64,000 bases of DNA from Neopusillimonas maritima. Its GTDB lineage: Bacteria > Pseudomonadota > Gammaproteobacteria > Burkholderiales > Burkholderiaceae_B. The notes beneath the pieces were generated by a model that saw only the letters and a list, made by a program, of their open reading frames with translations, searched no databases and had not been told where the DNA came from. Made by a program: the position numbers and the translations under genes. The stretch is taken from NCBI RefSeq assembly GCF_040930455.2, contig NZ_CP170494.1; one strand, written 5' to 3'. This document shows positions 52,814 to 61,934 of this stretch, piece after piece; the stretch's first letter is position 1, and every line of letters starts with the position of its first letter.

Positions 52814-53707
52814 ATGTCGCTTTATTCAATGTGGGGGGCACTGGAAATTGGCCTGATCTTCGGGCTGGTCGCGCTGAGTGTACTGCTTTCCTTTCGCATC
52901 CTGCGCTTTCCGGATCTCACCGTGGACGGCAGCTTTCCGTTGGGTGCTGCTGTGGCGGCCGTTCTGATTCAGGCTGATTGGGATCCTTTTTTGGCTACGC
53001 TCATGGCAGTACTGGCCGGTGCGTTGGCCGGGGCGCTTACCGCGTGGTTGAACATTCGCCTGAAGATCATGGATTTATTGGCCAGTATTCTGGTCATGAT
53101 TGCCTTGTACTCGATTAACTTGCGCATTATGGGCGCGCCTAATATCCCCCTCATTATGGAGCCCACTGTTTTTAGTGTGCTGCAACCTGAGCAGGGAATA
53201 AGTGATTATGTTTTTCGATCCTTGTTGATGATCTTGATTGTGGTCATAGTCAAGTGTGCGCTCGACGCTTATTTGGCGACGCGTTCGGGTCTGGCCATGC
53301 GCGCAACAGGGTCGAACCCGCGCATGGCACGAGCTCAGGGTGTAGCGACGGGCGGAATGGTTATCTTAGGCCTGGCCATTGCCAATGCCTTATGTGCCCT
53401 GGGCGGTGCCTTGTTTGCACAGTCTCAGGGCGGCGCCGATATTTCGATGGGGATCGGTACCATTGTGATTGGTCTGGCGGCTGTGATTGTGGGAGAGAGT
53501 ATCTTAAGCTCGCGCAAATTGTTCTTCATGACGCTGGCAGTCATTGTTGGAGCAGTTTTGTACCGTTTTTTTGTCGCGTTGGCCCTCAACGCCGATTTTA
53601 TAGGCCTGAAAGCACAAGATTTGAACCTGATCACGGCAGTATTGGTCACGTTTGCATTGGTTATTCCACTTTTGCGTAAGCGCTTGCGAACGCGCGGGGG
53701 CAATTGA
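52814..53707 (+). CDS. ABC transporter permease (TrpY type)
   Basis: This 297-residue membrane protein starts with MWGALEIGLIFGLVALSVLLSFRILRFPDLTVDGSF, the signature of the permease that pairs with PF04392 binding proteins. Multiple hydrophobic helices and the coupling segment ATGSNPRMARAQGV are visible. It lies 13 bp after the binding protein and overlaps the ATPase frame. Confidence 0.88.
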   Translation: MSLYSMWGALEIGLIFGLVALSVLLSFRILRFPDLTVDGSFPLGAAVAAVLIQADWDPFLATLMAVLAGALAGALTAWLNIRLKIMDLLASILVMIALYSINLRIMGAPNIPLIMEPTVFSVLQPEQGISDYVFRSLLMILIVVIVKCALDAYLATRSGLAMRATGSNPRMARAQGVATGGMVILGLAIANALCALGGALFAQSQGGADISMGIGTIVIGLAAVIVGESILSSRKLFFMTLAVIVGAVLYRFFVALALNADFIGLKAQDLNLITAVLVTFALVIPLLRKRLRTRGGN

Positions 53708-53709
53708 GT

Positions 53710-54504
53710 ATGCTGAAGGTCGATAATCTACACGTTACTTTTAACCCTGGCACACCCATTGAGAACAAAGCATTGCATGGCTTGTCATTGGAAATTCCGT
53801 CCGGACGATTTGTGACGGTAATTGGGTCTAACGGCGCGGGCAAGTCAACCTTGCTAAATGCAATTTCAGGTGATTTGTTTACCGATAAGGGTCGCATACA
53901 GGTTGATGATCAAGATGTGACCCGGACGCCTGTTTGGGAACGGGCAACACATGTGGCCAGGGTGTTTCAGGATCCCATGGCGGGTACTTGCGAAGATCTG
54001 ACGATCGAGGAAAACTTGTCGCTGGCAACTAGTCGAGGCGCGCCGCGAGGTTTGCGCCGGGCTGTGAAAAAATCGATGCGCGAGGCTTTTCGCGAACGTC
54101 TGGCCTCGCTGGGCCTGGGTCTTGAAAACCGGTTAACCGATCGCATTGGCTTGCTGTCGGGCGGGCAGCGCCAAGCCGTCAGTCTACTTATGGCGACCTT
54201 GCAACCTTCGCGCATTTTGTTGCTCGACGAGCACACGGCCGCGTTGGACCCGCGTACCGCTCAATTCGTGCTTGATTTAACCTGTGACATCGTGGCGCAA
54301 TACAAACTCACCACACTCATGGTAACTCACAGCATGAAACAAGCGCTTGAAGTAGGGGATCGCACTGTGATGCTGCATCAGGGCAAGGTTGTGCTCGACG
54401 TTCAAGGTGATCAGCGCAAGAACCTTGATGTTCCCCAGTTATTGCAGTTGTTTGAGCGTGTACGCGGTGAAATAGTGTCTGACGACACTTTATTACTGGG
54501 TTGA
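53710..54504 (+). CDS. ABC transporter ATPase (TrpZ type)
   Basis: This is a 264-residue ATPase with Walker A GSNGAGKST, the signature LLSGGQRQAVSLLMA, Walker B ILLLDEHTAALDP (His in place of the usual Pro after DE, as common in this subfamily) and H-loop MVTHSMKQA. The ATG at 53710 is preferred; a TTG at 53704 would overlap the permease stop. Completes the importer. Confidence 0.88.
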   Translation: MLKVDNLHVTFNPGTPIENKALHGLSLEIPSGRFVTVIGSNGAGKSTLLNAISGDLFTDKGRIQVDDQDVTRTPVWERATHVARVFQDPMAGTCEDLTIEENLSLATSRGAPRGLRRAVKKSMREAFRERLASLGLGLENRLTDRIGLLSGGQRQAVSLLMATLQPSRILLLDEHTAALDPRTAQFVLDLTCDIVAQYKLTTLMVTHSMKQALEVGDRTVMLHQGKVVLDVQGDQRKNLDVPQLLQLFERVRGEIVSDDTLLLG

Positions 54505-54661
54505 AACCGGCCTTTTCTTTTCATTATGATGAGGCGGCCTTTGAAATTCTTTGAAATCTTTATTATTACTGTACGGGCTGGTTTCGTTTTATACTTTCTC
54601 TTTTCCAAACATTACAGATATTGCAGAACCTGTTAAAAGGTTTTGTTGCTGGAGCCGTTCA

Positions 54662-55912
54662 ATGCTTAAACCCCGACTCTCTGGCTGGCAGAGAACCAGT
54701 GTTATTGTGCTTCTCTCGGCCGGCTTGCTTGCTGCGTGCAGTGAGGAGCCAGAACAGAAACCACAGGGAATGAAAATCCCTGTCAATGTCGTCACCGTTG
54801 AGCCTACTTCAACCGAGGTGACGGTAAATTTGCCGGGGCGGGTTGAAGCCATTAAAGATGCACAAATCCGTGCACGGGTAAATGGCATTGTTACTGATAT
54901 CAAATTCGAGCAAGGCGGCGTTGTCGAACAAGGCCAGTCACTCTTTACCATTGATCCCGCTCCTTATCAGGCGGTGCTCGACGGCGCCAAGGCACAGTTG
55001 TTGCAGGCGCAAGCCGACGCTAAAAGCGCCCGCCTTTTGGCACAGCGCTACGCGCGCCTGGTTAAAGATAACGCAGTAAGTCGTCAGGAGTATGATAACG
55101 CTCAGGCCGCTGCCGCGCAGGCCGAGGCTGCAATTGCAGCAGCCAAAGCGGCTGTGCAATCGGCGCAAATTGATCTGGGCTACACCGAGGTTGTGTCGCC
55201 GATCGACGGTCGTATCGGCAAGTCTTATGTTACTGAAGGGGCGTTGGTTAGCGCTACGCAGGCCACTCAGTTGGCCCTTGTGCAGCAACTCGACGAAGTT
55301 TATGTCGACATCACACGCTCAACCTCAGAAGTTATGCAATTACGCAAGGCGCTGGAAAGCGGCATGCTTGAGCAAGCCCCCGATGGGTCGGCAAAAGTTG
55401 AAGTGATGCTTGAAGACGGCACGCTGTATCCCGAGTCGGGCAAACTGCTGTTCTCCGGGGTTACGGTTGATCCGGCTACAGGTCAAGTCAGCTTGCGTGC
55501 GGTCTTTCCCAATAAGGATGAAATTCTGTTGCCCGGTATGTATGTGAGGGTGAAGCTTGGGCAAGGTGTTGATCGCAAGGCGCTTTTGGTGCCGCAGCAG
55601 GCTGTTCAGCGTAGCCCCGATGGCAGCAGCACATTGATGCTGGTGAAAGACGGCAAAGTGGCGGCGACACCGGTGACGGTCGGGCCGTTACTCGATAATA
55701 AGTGGTTGATTACCGACGGTTTATCGGCGGGCGACGTGGTTATTGTGGCGGGTTTCCAAAAAATTCGTCCTGGTGCGCCGGTGCAGCCGATTCCCTGGAA
55801 TCCTGATCAACCGGCGGGTGCGGCGGCAGGGCAACAGGCTAATGGCGCGGCCAAGGCCACCCCTAAAGAGGGTGGCGGGCCTTCCGGTACCCCGGGCGAG
55901 TCCTCCAAATAA
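54662..55912 (+). CDS. acrA: RND efflux pump periplasmic adaptor (AcrA/MexA type)
   Basis: This is a 416-residue lipoprotein with lipobox LAAC near residue 23, the lipoyl half-motifs PGRVEAIKDAQIRARVNGIVTDIKFEQGGVVEQGQSLF and YTEVVSPIDGRIGKSYVTEGALV, and a coiled-coil hairpin between them. It links the inner-membrane pump to the outer-membrane channel. GGAG ribosome site before ATG 54662. A TATACT about 70 bp upstream with TTACTG 18 bp before it is a weak candidate promoter. Confidence 0.93.
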   Translation: MLKPRLSGWQRTSVIVLLSAGLLAACSEEPEQKPQGMKIPVNVVTVEPTSTEVTVNLPGRVEAIKDAQIRARVNGIVTDIKFEQGGVVEQGQSLFTIDPAPYQAVLDGAKAQLLQAQADAKSARLLAQRYARLVKDNAVSRQEYDNAQAAAAQAEAAIAAAKAAVQSAQIDLGYTEVVSPIDGRIGKSYVTEGALVSATQATQLALVQQLDEVYVDITRSTSEVMQLRKALESGMLEQAPDGSAKVEVMLEDGTLYPESGKLLFSGVTVDPATGQVSLRAVFPNKDEILLPGMYVRVKLGQGVDRKALLVPQQAVQRSPDGSSTLMLVKDGKVAATPVTVGPLLDNKWLITDGLSAGDVVIVAGFQKIRPGAPVQPIPWNPDQPAGAAAGQQANGAAKATPKEGGGPSGTPGESSK

Positions 55913-55975
55913 CGCACAGCAACCCATGCGGGCGTCTTAGTATCGGCGCTCGGCGGACAGACAGAGATCCAGCAA

Positions 55976-58900
55976 ATGCCTCAGTTTTTTATTGAAAGAC
56001 CTATTTTTGCGTGGGTGGTTGCGTTGGCCATCACCCTGGCCGGCCTGGTCGCGATTCCGAATATGGCGGTTTCGCAATACCCGGAAGTGGCGCCACCTGA
56101 AATTAGCATCCGTGCAACCTATCCAGGGGCATCGGCTGAAGATGTGTCAACCACGGTTGCCAGCGTTATTGAAGATGAGCTTAACGGCGCCACCGGGCTG
56201 ATTTATTACGAGTCAGTTAGTGATTCTTACGGTTCTGCTGAAATTACCGCCACGTTTGCTCCTGGTACTGATCCTGACATGGCGCAGGTTGATGTACAGA
56301 ATCGTATCTCTAATGTTACGGCGCAGTTACCCGGGGCGGTAACGCAACAGGGTTTGCAGATTCGCAAAAGTAACTCTAACTTTTTGCTGGTGGTGGCGCT
56401 GTCGTCCGATGATGGCTCCATGAGTCAGGTTGAGTTGGCTGATTACATCACCCGCAATATCCAGAATCCCATTTCAAGGGTGCCGGGCGTAGGTGATTTC
56501 CGCTTGTTTGCGGCGCCCCGTGCGATGCGCATTTGGGTCGATCCCCACAAACTCGTGGGCTTTAATTTAAGCATGGCTGAAGTGAATGCCGCTGTGGCTT
56601 CGCAGAATACGCTTGTTTCGGCGGGTATTCTGGGTGCGCCACCCAACCCTAATTCACAGAGGGTGTCTGCTCCAATTGTCGTGAACGGTGAGTTGAAATC
56701 GGTTGAGCAGTTTGAAAATATTGTGTTGCGCTCAACTCTGGATGGTGCAACCGTCAAGCTCAAAGACGTTGCGCGCGTTGAGATTGGTGAAGATAACTAT
56801 CAGTTCGGTGCGCGTTTGAACGGCAAGCCAACAGCCGCCTTTGCTATTTCGTTGGCCACCAACGCCAACGCTTTGTCGACTGCGGAAGGCATTAAACAAA
56901 CGATGAAAGAGCTCGAGCAGTTCTTTCCTGTCGGGGTGTCCTATTCCATTCCTTACGACACGACGCCCTATGTCCAGCTTTCCATTGAACAGGTCGTGTA
57001 TACCTTGTTCGAAGCCATGGTGCTTGTGTTTCTTGTGATGTTCCTGTTCCTGCAGAACGTGCGTTACACGCTGATTCCGGCACTGGTGGTGCCGGTGGCC
57101 GTGCTGGGCGCGTTTGCAGTTATGCTGGCGCTGGGCTTCTCAATTAATGTTCTGACCATGTTTGCCATGGTGCTGGCAATCGGTATTCTCGTTGACGACG
57201 CCATTGTGGTGGTCGAAAACGTTGAAAGGGTGATGGTGGAGACCGGCAAGTCACCCAAAGAGGCAACGCGTCTTGCTATGCCTCAAATTAGCGGGGCTGT
57301 GGTCGGCATGACGCTGGTATTGTCCACGGTCTTTTTCCCACTCGCTTTCATGAGTGGTTCCGTCGGCATTATTTATCGGCAGTTCGCTATCGCCATGGCG
57401 GTATCCATTTTGTTTTCCGGTTTTCTGGCACTCAGTTTTACGCCGGCTTTATGCGGCACCATTTTAAAGCCCGTTGCCAAGGGTTCACACCAGGAAAAGA
57501 AAGGGTTTTTCGGCTGGTTTAATCGATCGTTCGACCGCGTAACGCACCGCTATGAAGGTTGGGTTGGGCGCAGCTTAAAACGCACCGGCCGCCTCATGAT
57601 TGTGTACCTTGTCCTCCTCGGCGCGCTGGGCTTTATGTACGATAAATTGCCAACGTCGTTTTTGCCTGATGAAGACCAGGGTTACTTGATTACGAATATC
57701 GAACTGCCATCGGGTGCCACGGCCAACCGCTCAATGGACATCATTGAAAAAGTTGAAAAATATTTCAGTGAACAGCCGCAAGTGGCAAATATCGTTACAG
57801 TTCAGGGGTTCAGCTTTAACGGTAACGGTTTGAATGCCGCGTTGGCGTTCGTTCCGCTCAAGCCGTTCGATGAGCGTCCCGGGCCGGAGAACTCGGCCCA
57901 GGCGGTGGCTGGGAAAGCCACCCAGTCGCTCTTGTTCGGCTTGCCCGATTCCATGGTGTTTTCGTTGGTTCCCCCGGCAATTTCGTCATTGGGCAACGCA
58001 ACGGGTTTCGACTTGCGTTTGCAGGACCGGGGCGGCTTAGGGCAGGCAACGTTAATGCAGTCGGCACAGCAACTATTGCAACTCGCCAACGAAAGTTCGA
58101 TATTAACGGACACCCGCATTACGGGGCTGAGTCCCGGTCCGCAATTGAAGATTTCAATCGATCGGGATAAGGCAGCGGCGTTAGGGGTCAGTTTCAGCGA
58201 GGTTTCGACGATGCTCAGCACCGCGTTGGGCTCGTCTTATGTGTCCAAATTCCCGAATCAGGGGCGCATGCAGAATGTTTGGGTTCAGGCAGAGGCTGAT
58301 CACCGCATGAATATTAACGACATCATGACGCTGAATGTGAAGAATGCCCAGGGCGGCATGGTTCCGATGTCGGCACTGGTTGATGTCGAGTGGGACCAAG
58401 GGCCCGTGCAGGTGGTGCGCTATAACAGTTATGAGTCCGTGCGAATCGGTGGGGGTGCCGCGGCGGGTTACTCCACGGGTGAGGCCATGGCGGAGGTGGA
58501 ACGCTTGATTCAACAATTGCCGCCGGGTATTGGCTTTGAGTGGACGGGTCTGTCTTATCAGGAAAGGCAGGCAGGCGCACAATCATTGATTTTGATGGGC
58601 TTGGCCATGCTGGTTGTATTCCTTTTGCTGGCTGCGCTCTATGAAAGCTGGGCAATTCCGTTGTCGGTGATGATGATGGTGCCTTTGGGCATGTTGGGTG
58701 CGGTGACGCTGGTTAGTTTGTTGGGCATGTCGAACGATGTTTACTTCCAGGTCGGCATGATTACGGTCATGGGCTTGGCTGCCAAGAATGCAATTCTTAT
58801 TGTTGAGTTCGCCAAAGACGCCTATGCAGATGGGAAAGGGCTGGTTGAGTCAACGATTGAGGCGGCCAAATTACGTTTCCGACCTATTCTCATGACGTCA

Positions 58901-59146
58901 TTCGCATTCATGTTGGGCGTTGTGCCGTTGGCAATTGCAACCGGGCCGAGCTCCGCCAGTCAGAATGCGGTGGGTCTAGGCGTACTGGGGGGGATGTTGG
59001 CGGCAACGCCGCTGGCAATGGTATTTGTACCCACGTTCTTCGTCGTTATTATGACGCTGTTCAAAACCCGTCCCAAGAAACTGGGTAAAACCGGGGGTGC
59101 GTCGCATTCGGAATCAGAAGCAGCTACATCGCAGGGGCAGTCATGA
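55976..59146 (+). CDS. acrB: RND multidrug efflux transporter (AcrB/MexB type)
   Basis: This 1056-residue inner-membrane proton antiporter trimer starts with MPQFFIERPIFAWVVALAITLAGL, typical of HAE1 pumps. Two large periplasmic loops flank the twelve helices. The proton-relay aspartates are in GILVDDAIVVVENVERV (near 407-408) and a conserved Lys region in MGLAAKNAILIVEFAKD. It exports hydrophobic drugs, detergents and dyes. 63 bp after acrA, 4-bp overlap with oprM. Confidence 0.96.
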   Translation: MPQFFIERPIFAWVVALAITLAGLVAIPNMAVSQYPEVAPPEISIRATYPGASAEDVSTTVASVIEDELNGATGLIYYESVSDSYGSAEITATFAPGTDPDMAQVDVQNRISNVTAQLPGAVTQQGLQIRKSNSNFLLVVALSSDDGSMSQVELADYITRNIQNPISRVPGVGDFRLFAAPRAMRIWVDPHKLVGFNLSMAEVNAAVASQNTLVSAGILGAPPNPNSQRVSAPIVVNGELKSVEQFENIVLRSTLDGATVKLKDVARVEIGEDNYQFGARLNGKPTAAFAISLATNANALSTAEGIKQTMKELEQFFPVGVSYSIPYDTTPYVQLSIEQVVYTLFEAMVLVFLVMFLFLQNVRYTLIPALVVPVAVLGAFAVMLALGFSINVLTMFAMVLAIGILVDDAIVVVENVERVMVETGKSPKEATRLAMPQISGAVVGMTLVLSTVFFPLAFMSGSVGIIYRQFAIAMAVSILFSGFLALSFTPALCGTILKPVAKGSHQEKKGFFGWFNRSFDRVTHRYEGWVGRSLKRTGRLMIVYLVLLGALGFMYDKLPTSFLPDEDQGYLITNIELPSGATANRSMDIIEKVEKYFSEQPQVANIVTVQGFSFNGNGLNAALAFVPLKPFDERPGPENSAQAVAGKATQSLLFGLPDSMVFSLVPPAISSLGNATGFDLRLQDRGGLGQATLMQSAQQLLQLANESSILTDTRITGLSPGPQLKISIDRDKAAALGVSFSEVSTMLSTALGSSYVSKFPNQGRMQNVWVQAEADHRMNINDIMTLNVKNAQGGMVPMSALVDVEWDQGPVQVVRYNSYESVRIGGGAAAGYSTGEAMAEVERLIQQLPPGIGFEWTGLSYQERQAGAQSLILMGLAMLVVFLLLAALYESWAIPLSVMMMVPLGMLGAVTLVSLLGMSNDVYFQVGMITVMGLAAKNAILIVEFAKDAYADGKGLVESTIEAAKLRFRPILMTSFAFMLGVVPLAIATGPSSASQNAVGLGVLGGMLAATPLAMVFVPTFFVVIMTLFKTRPKKLGKTGGASHSESEAATSQGQS

Positions 59147-60597
59147 TCAAGCGTAATTTTCACTATCGGCTTTTACCAATCGCCGTTGCTCTCGTTCTGG
59201 CGGGTTGCTCCCTTTCGCCTGACTACAACCGACCCGCCGCACCCGTGCCGGAAACGTACCCCAACGCCTCTGAAGGGATGCAAGCAGAAAATGCCGTTCC
59301 TGCCGCCGACTTGGGCTGGCGACAGTTTTTTCACGATCCGCAGTTAAAGGCGCTGATTGAAATCGCGCTCAATAACAATCGCGATTTGCGTGTGGCGATT
59401 GAAAGGGTCGAGGAGTCGCGCGCGTTGTACGGCATTCAGCAAAGTGATCGCTTTCCCACCATTGGTGCCGGTGCCAATGCGTCAATTCAGCGGATGCCCG
59501 AGGAGTTGCGTGCCGGTTGGGCGTCTGCTCCCATCGTAAGCCGTATGTATCAGGCGGGTGTTGGGGTTACGGCGTTTGAGCTGGATTTATTCGGTCGTGT
59601 TAAAAATTTAACCGAAGCCGCTTATCAACAGTATTTGGCCAGCGAGCAGGCACGGCGCACTGTACATATTTCATTAATTGCGCAGGTTGCCGAAGCGTAC
59701 TTTCGCTTGCGGGCAACCGAACTGCAGCGTCAGATCATCGAGCAAACACTTAAATCACGCAGCAATTCATACGACTTAATCAAAAAGCGTTTTGATATCG
59801 GTGTAGCCGGTTCGCTCGACTTATATCAGGCAAAAAGTCAGCTCGATCAGGTGAGGTCGGACCTACAGGAAATTCGCCGTCTGGAGCAACAAGCACAAAA
59901 TGCCTTGTTATTGTTGCTGGGGGATACGCCGGGTCCAATGTTGCCTGAATCAGCACCGTTTAGTCGCGATCAATTGATGGCGCAAATCCCGGTCGGCCTG
60001 CCGTCTGATTTATTGACACGCAGGCCCGACATTATTGCGGCGGAAAATAATTTATTGGCGGCTAATGCCAATATTGGCGCGGCAAGGGCTGCATTTTTCC
60101 CTAACATTTCGCTAACGGGCTTGCTCGGTTTTGCCAGTAACGCGATGGGGGGGTTGTTCAGTGGCAGCAATCGTTTCTGGTCGTTTACGCCCCAGCTAAC
60201 CATGCCGATTTTTGGTGGCGGTGTCAGCGGTAACCTTGATTTGGCAGAGGCACGCAAAAATATCGCGATAGCCCAGTACGAGAAAACGATTCAGGTGGCA
60301 TTTCGTGAGGTTGCCGACGCGCTTGCCGGTGAGGCAACCTATGCTGAACAGCTTGATGCGTTGCGCGACTTGGAAGAGTCGGCTTCTGAGTCATTGCGTA
60401 TCGCACAACTGCGTTACGAGAACGGTATCGACAGTTTCCTGCAAGTGCAAACCGCTGAAGTGACGCTATACAACGCTCAACGCTTGTTTCTTGATACCGG
60501 CATGAATTCGCTCATGAATCGGGTTGAGTTATACAAAGCATTGGGTGGCGGCTGGAACGAAAATACGGTTCAAACTGATCAAGAGCCTTCAGCATGA
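59143..60597 (+). CDS. oprM: Outer-membrane efflux channel lipoprotein (OprM/NodT type)
   Basis: This 484-residue TolC-fold lipoprotein has lipobox LAGC, then SLSPDYNRPAAPVPETYP, two outer-membrane-efflux repeats (FELDLFGRVKNLTEAAYQQYLA; RFDIGVAGSLDLYQAKSQLDQ; LRYENGIDSFLQVQTAEVTLY) and LLTRRPDIIAAENNLLAANANIGAARAAFFP. Completes the tripartite pump. Start overlaps acrB by 4 bp and its stop overlaps pdxJ by 4 bp. Confidence 0.94.
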   Translation: MIKRNFHYRLLPIAVALVLAGCSLSPDYNRPAAPVPETYPNASEGMQAENAVPAADLGWRQFFHDPQLKALIEIALNNNRDLRVAIERVEESRALYGIQQSDRFPTIGAGANASIQRMPEELRAGWASAPIVSRMYQAGVGVTAFELDLFGRVKNLTEAAYQQYLASEQARRTVHISLIAQVAEAYFRLRATELQRQIIEQTLKSRSNSYDLIKKRFDIGVAGSLDLYQAKSQLDQVRSDLQEIRRLEQQAQNALLLLLGDTPGPMLPESAPFSRDQLMAQIPVGLPSDLLTRRPDIIAAENNLLAANANIGAARAAFFPNISLTGLLGFASNAMGGLFSGSNRFWSFTPQLTMPIFGGGVSGNLDLAEARKNIAIAQYEKTIQVAFREVADALAGEATYAEQLDALRDLEESASESLRIAQLRYENGIDSFLQVQTAEVTLYNAQRLFLDTGMNSLMNRVELYKALGGGWNENTVQTDQEPSA

Positions 60598-61325
60598 TTG
60601 AGTTGGGTGTCAATATCGACCATGTAGCGACGCTGCGCCAGCAGCGGCTTACGGCGTATCCCGACCCGGTTCAGGCTGCCGTGCGCGCGGAACAGGCGGG
60701 AGCCGATTTAATTACGCTACATTTGCGCGAAGATCGTCGCCATGTTCAGGATGCCGATGTCTATGCTATTCGTCAGGTACTGCTTACGCGAATGAACCTG
60801 GAATGTGCCATTACGACTGAAATGCTTGATATCGCCTGCGCGGTGAAACCCCACGATGTTTGCCTGGTGCCCGAGAAGCGCGAAGAACTGACGACGGAAG
60901 GGGGCCTGAATGTTGTCGAGCACTTCAACCAGGTGCAGAATGCGGTAAACCAATTGCATCACCAGGGTATTCGAGTGTCGCTTTTCATCGATCCGGAGCC
61001 CGCTCAAATTGAAGCGGCTGCGAAAGCGGGCGCCCGAATTATAGAATTGCACACAGGAAATTATGCCCATGCCGACCAAGGGTCGAATGAACAAAAACAA
61101 GAGCTGGAACGTACGCGTCGCGCCATTGCACATGGTGTATCGTTGGGGTTGCGCGTGAATGCCGGGCATGGTTTGCATTACGAAAATGTGCAGGCCATAG
61201 CGGCATTACCCGGGTTGGCCGAGTTGAATATCGGCCATGCCATTGTGGCCCGCGCGGTTTTTGACGGCTGGGAGAAAGCCATACGCGATATGAAGGCGTT
61301 AATTATTCAAGGTAGTGCGGCTTAA
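60594..61325 (+). CDS. pdxJ: Pyridoxine 5'-phosphate synthase
   Basis: The final ring-closing step of vitamin B6 synthesis. The 243-residue TIM barrel has LGVNIDHVATLRQQR, ITLHLREDRRHVQD, VCLVPEKREELTTEGGL, IELHTGNYA and NAGHGLHYENV. Translationally coupled to oprM by a 4-bp overlap, so B6 synthesis is transcribed at least partly with an efflux pump, an odd pairing. In E. coli pdxJ sits beside recO-acpS. Confidence 0.95.
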   Translation: MIELGVNIDHVATLRQQRLTAYPDPVQAAVRAEQAGADLITLHLREDRRHVQDADVYAIRQVLLTRMNLECAITTEMLDIACAVKPHDVCLVPEKREELTTEGGLNVVEHFNQVQNAVNQLHHQGIRVSLFIDPEPAQIEAAAKAGARIIELHTGNYAHADQGSNEQKQELERTRRAIAHGVSLGLRVNAGHGLHYENVQAIAALPGLAELNIGHAIVARAVFDGWEKAIRDMKALIIQGSAA

Positions 61326-61361
61326 GTCGTACGCTTGAGCGTTGAAACAAAGGAATTGAGC

Positions 61362-61934
61362 ATGTCTACTTCTGCGGTGGATTATTTATTGTCACGGCGA
61401 TCCGTTAAGTTTGTTCAAGCGCCGGCACCGTCTGAACAGCAATTGGAACAAATTTTGCAGGCGGCCATGTCAGCCCCCGATCATGGGCGTTTGCGGCCCT
61501 GGCGTTTTTCGCTTATTCAGGGCGATGCCATTATGAAATTGGCCGACTTGTCGATTGAGGCAACGCGCCGCGCCGGTAAGCCGCTTACCGATGAGAAAGA
61601 GGCGTCGATACGTAAATGGCTGTCGAAAGTCCCTTTGCTGATAGCCATTGCATGCCGGATCGACCATAGCAATACCCGTATTCCCGAGCACGAGCGGATG
61701 CTGGCGGTTGGTGCCGGCGTCATGAATATGCTTAACGCGATTCACATGCAAGGCTATGGTGCATTCTGGAGTACCGGGCTTGGAACTTATGTCGATGAAG
61801 TGAATGAAGCGTTGGGTTTCGACGGCCTCGATTATCGTTTTATGGGTTATCTGGCAGTGGGAACACCGATCGAACCCGCAACGGCTGCGCCTGAACGTCC
61901 TGATTTCAAGGAGTTCGTAACCGAGTGGAAATGA
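61362..61934 (+). CDS. Nitroreductase family protein (YdjA-like)
   Basis: This 190-residue FMN-dependent oxidoreductase has the opening DYLLSRRSVKFVQAPAPSEQQLEQIL, APDHGRLRPWRFSLI (as in E. coli YdjA) and GYGAFWSTGLGTY. ATG 61362 follows AAAGGAATTGAG. The physiological substrate is unknown. Overlaps the flavoprotein gene by 4 bp. Confidence 0.88.
   Translation: MSTSAVDYLLSRRSVKFVQAPAPSEQQLEQILQAAMSAPDHGRLRPWRFSLIQGDAIMKLADLSIEATRRAGKPLTDEKEASIRKWLSKVPLLIAIACRIDHSNTRIPEHERMLAVGAGVMNMLNAIHMQGYGAFWSTGLGTYVDEVNEALGFDGLDYRFMGYLAVGTPIEPATAAPERPDFKEFVTEWK

Noticed and set aside
53300..53325. tRNA-like T-loop sequence (GGGTCGAACCC)
   Set aside because: It lies within the conserved coupling segment of an ABC permease gene and has no acceptor stem or anticodon arm around it.
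54505..54545. GGCC-containing repeat after the TrpZ-type ATPase as a terminator
   Set aside because: Only a 4-bp stem can form with a 24-base loop, and no clean T-run follows in the right place.
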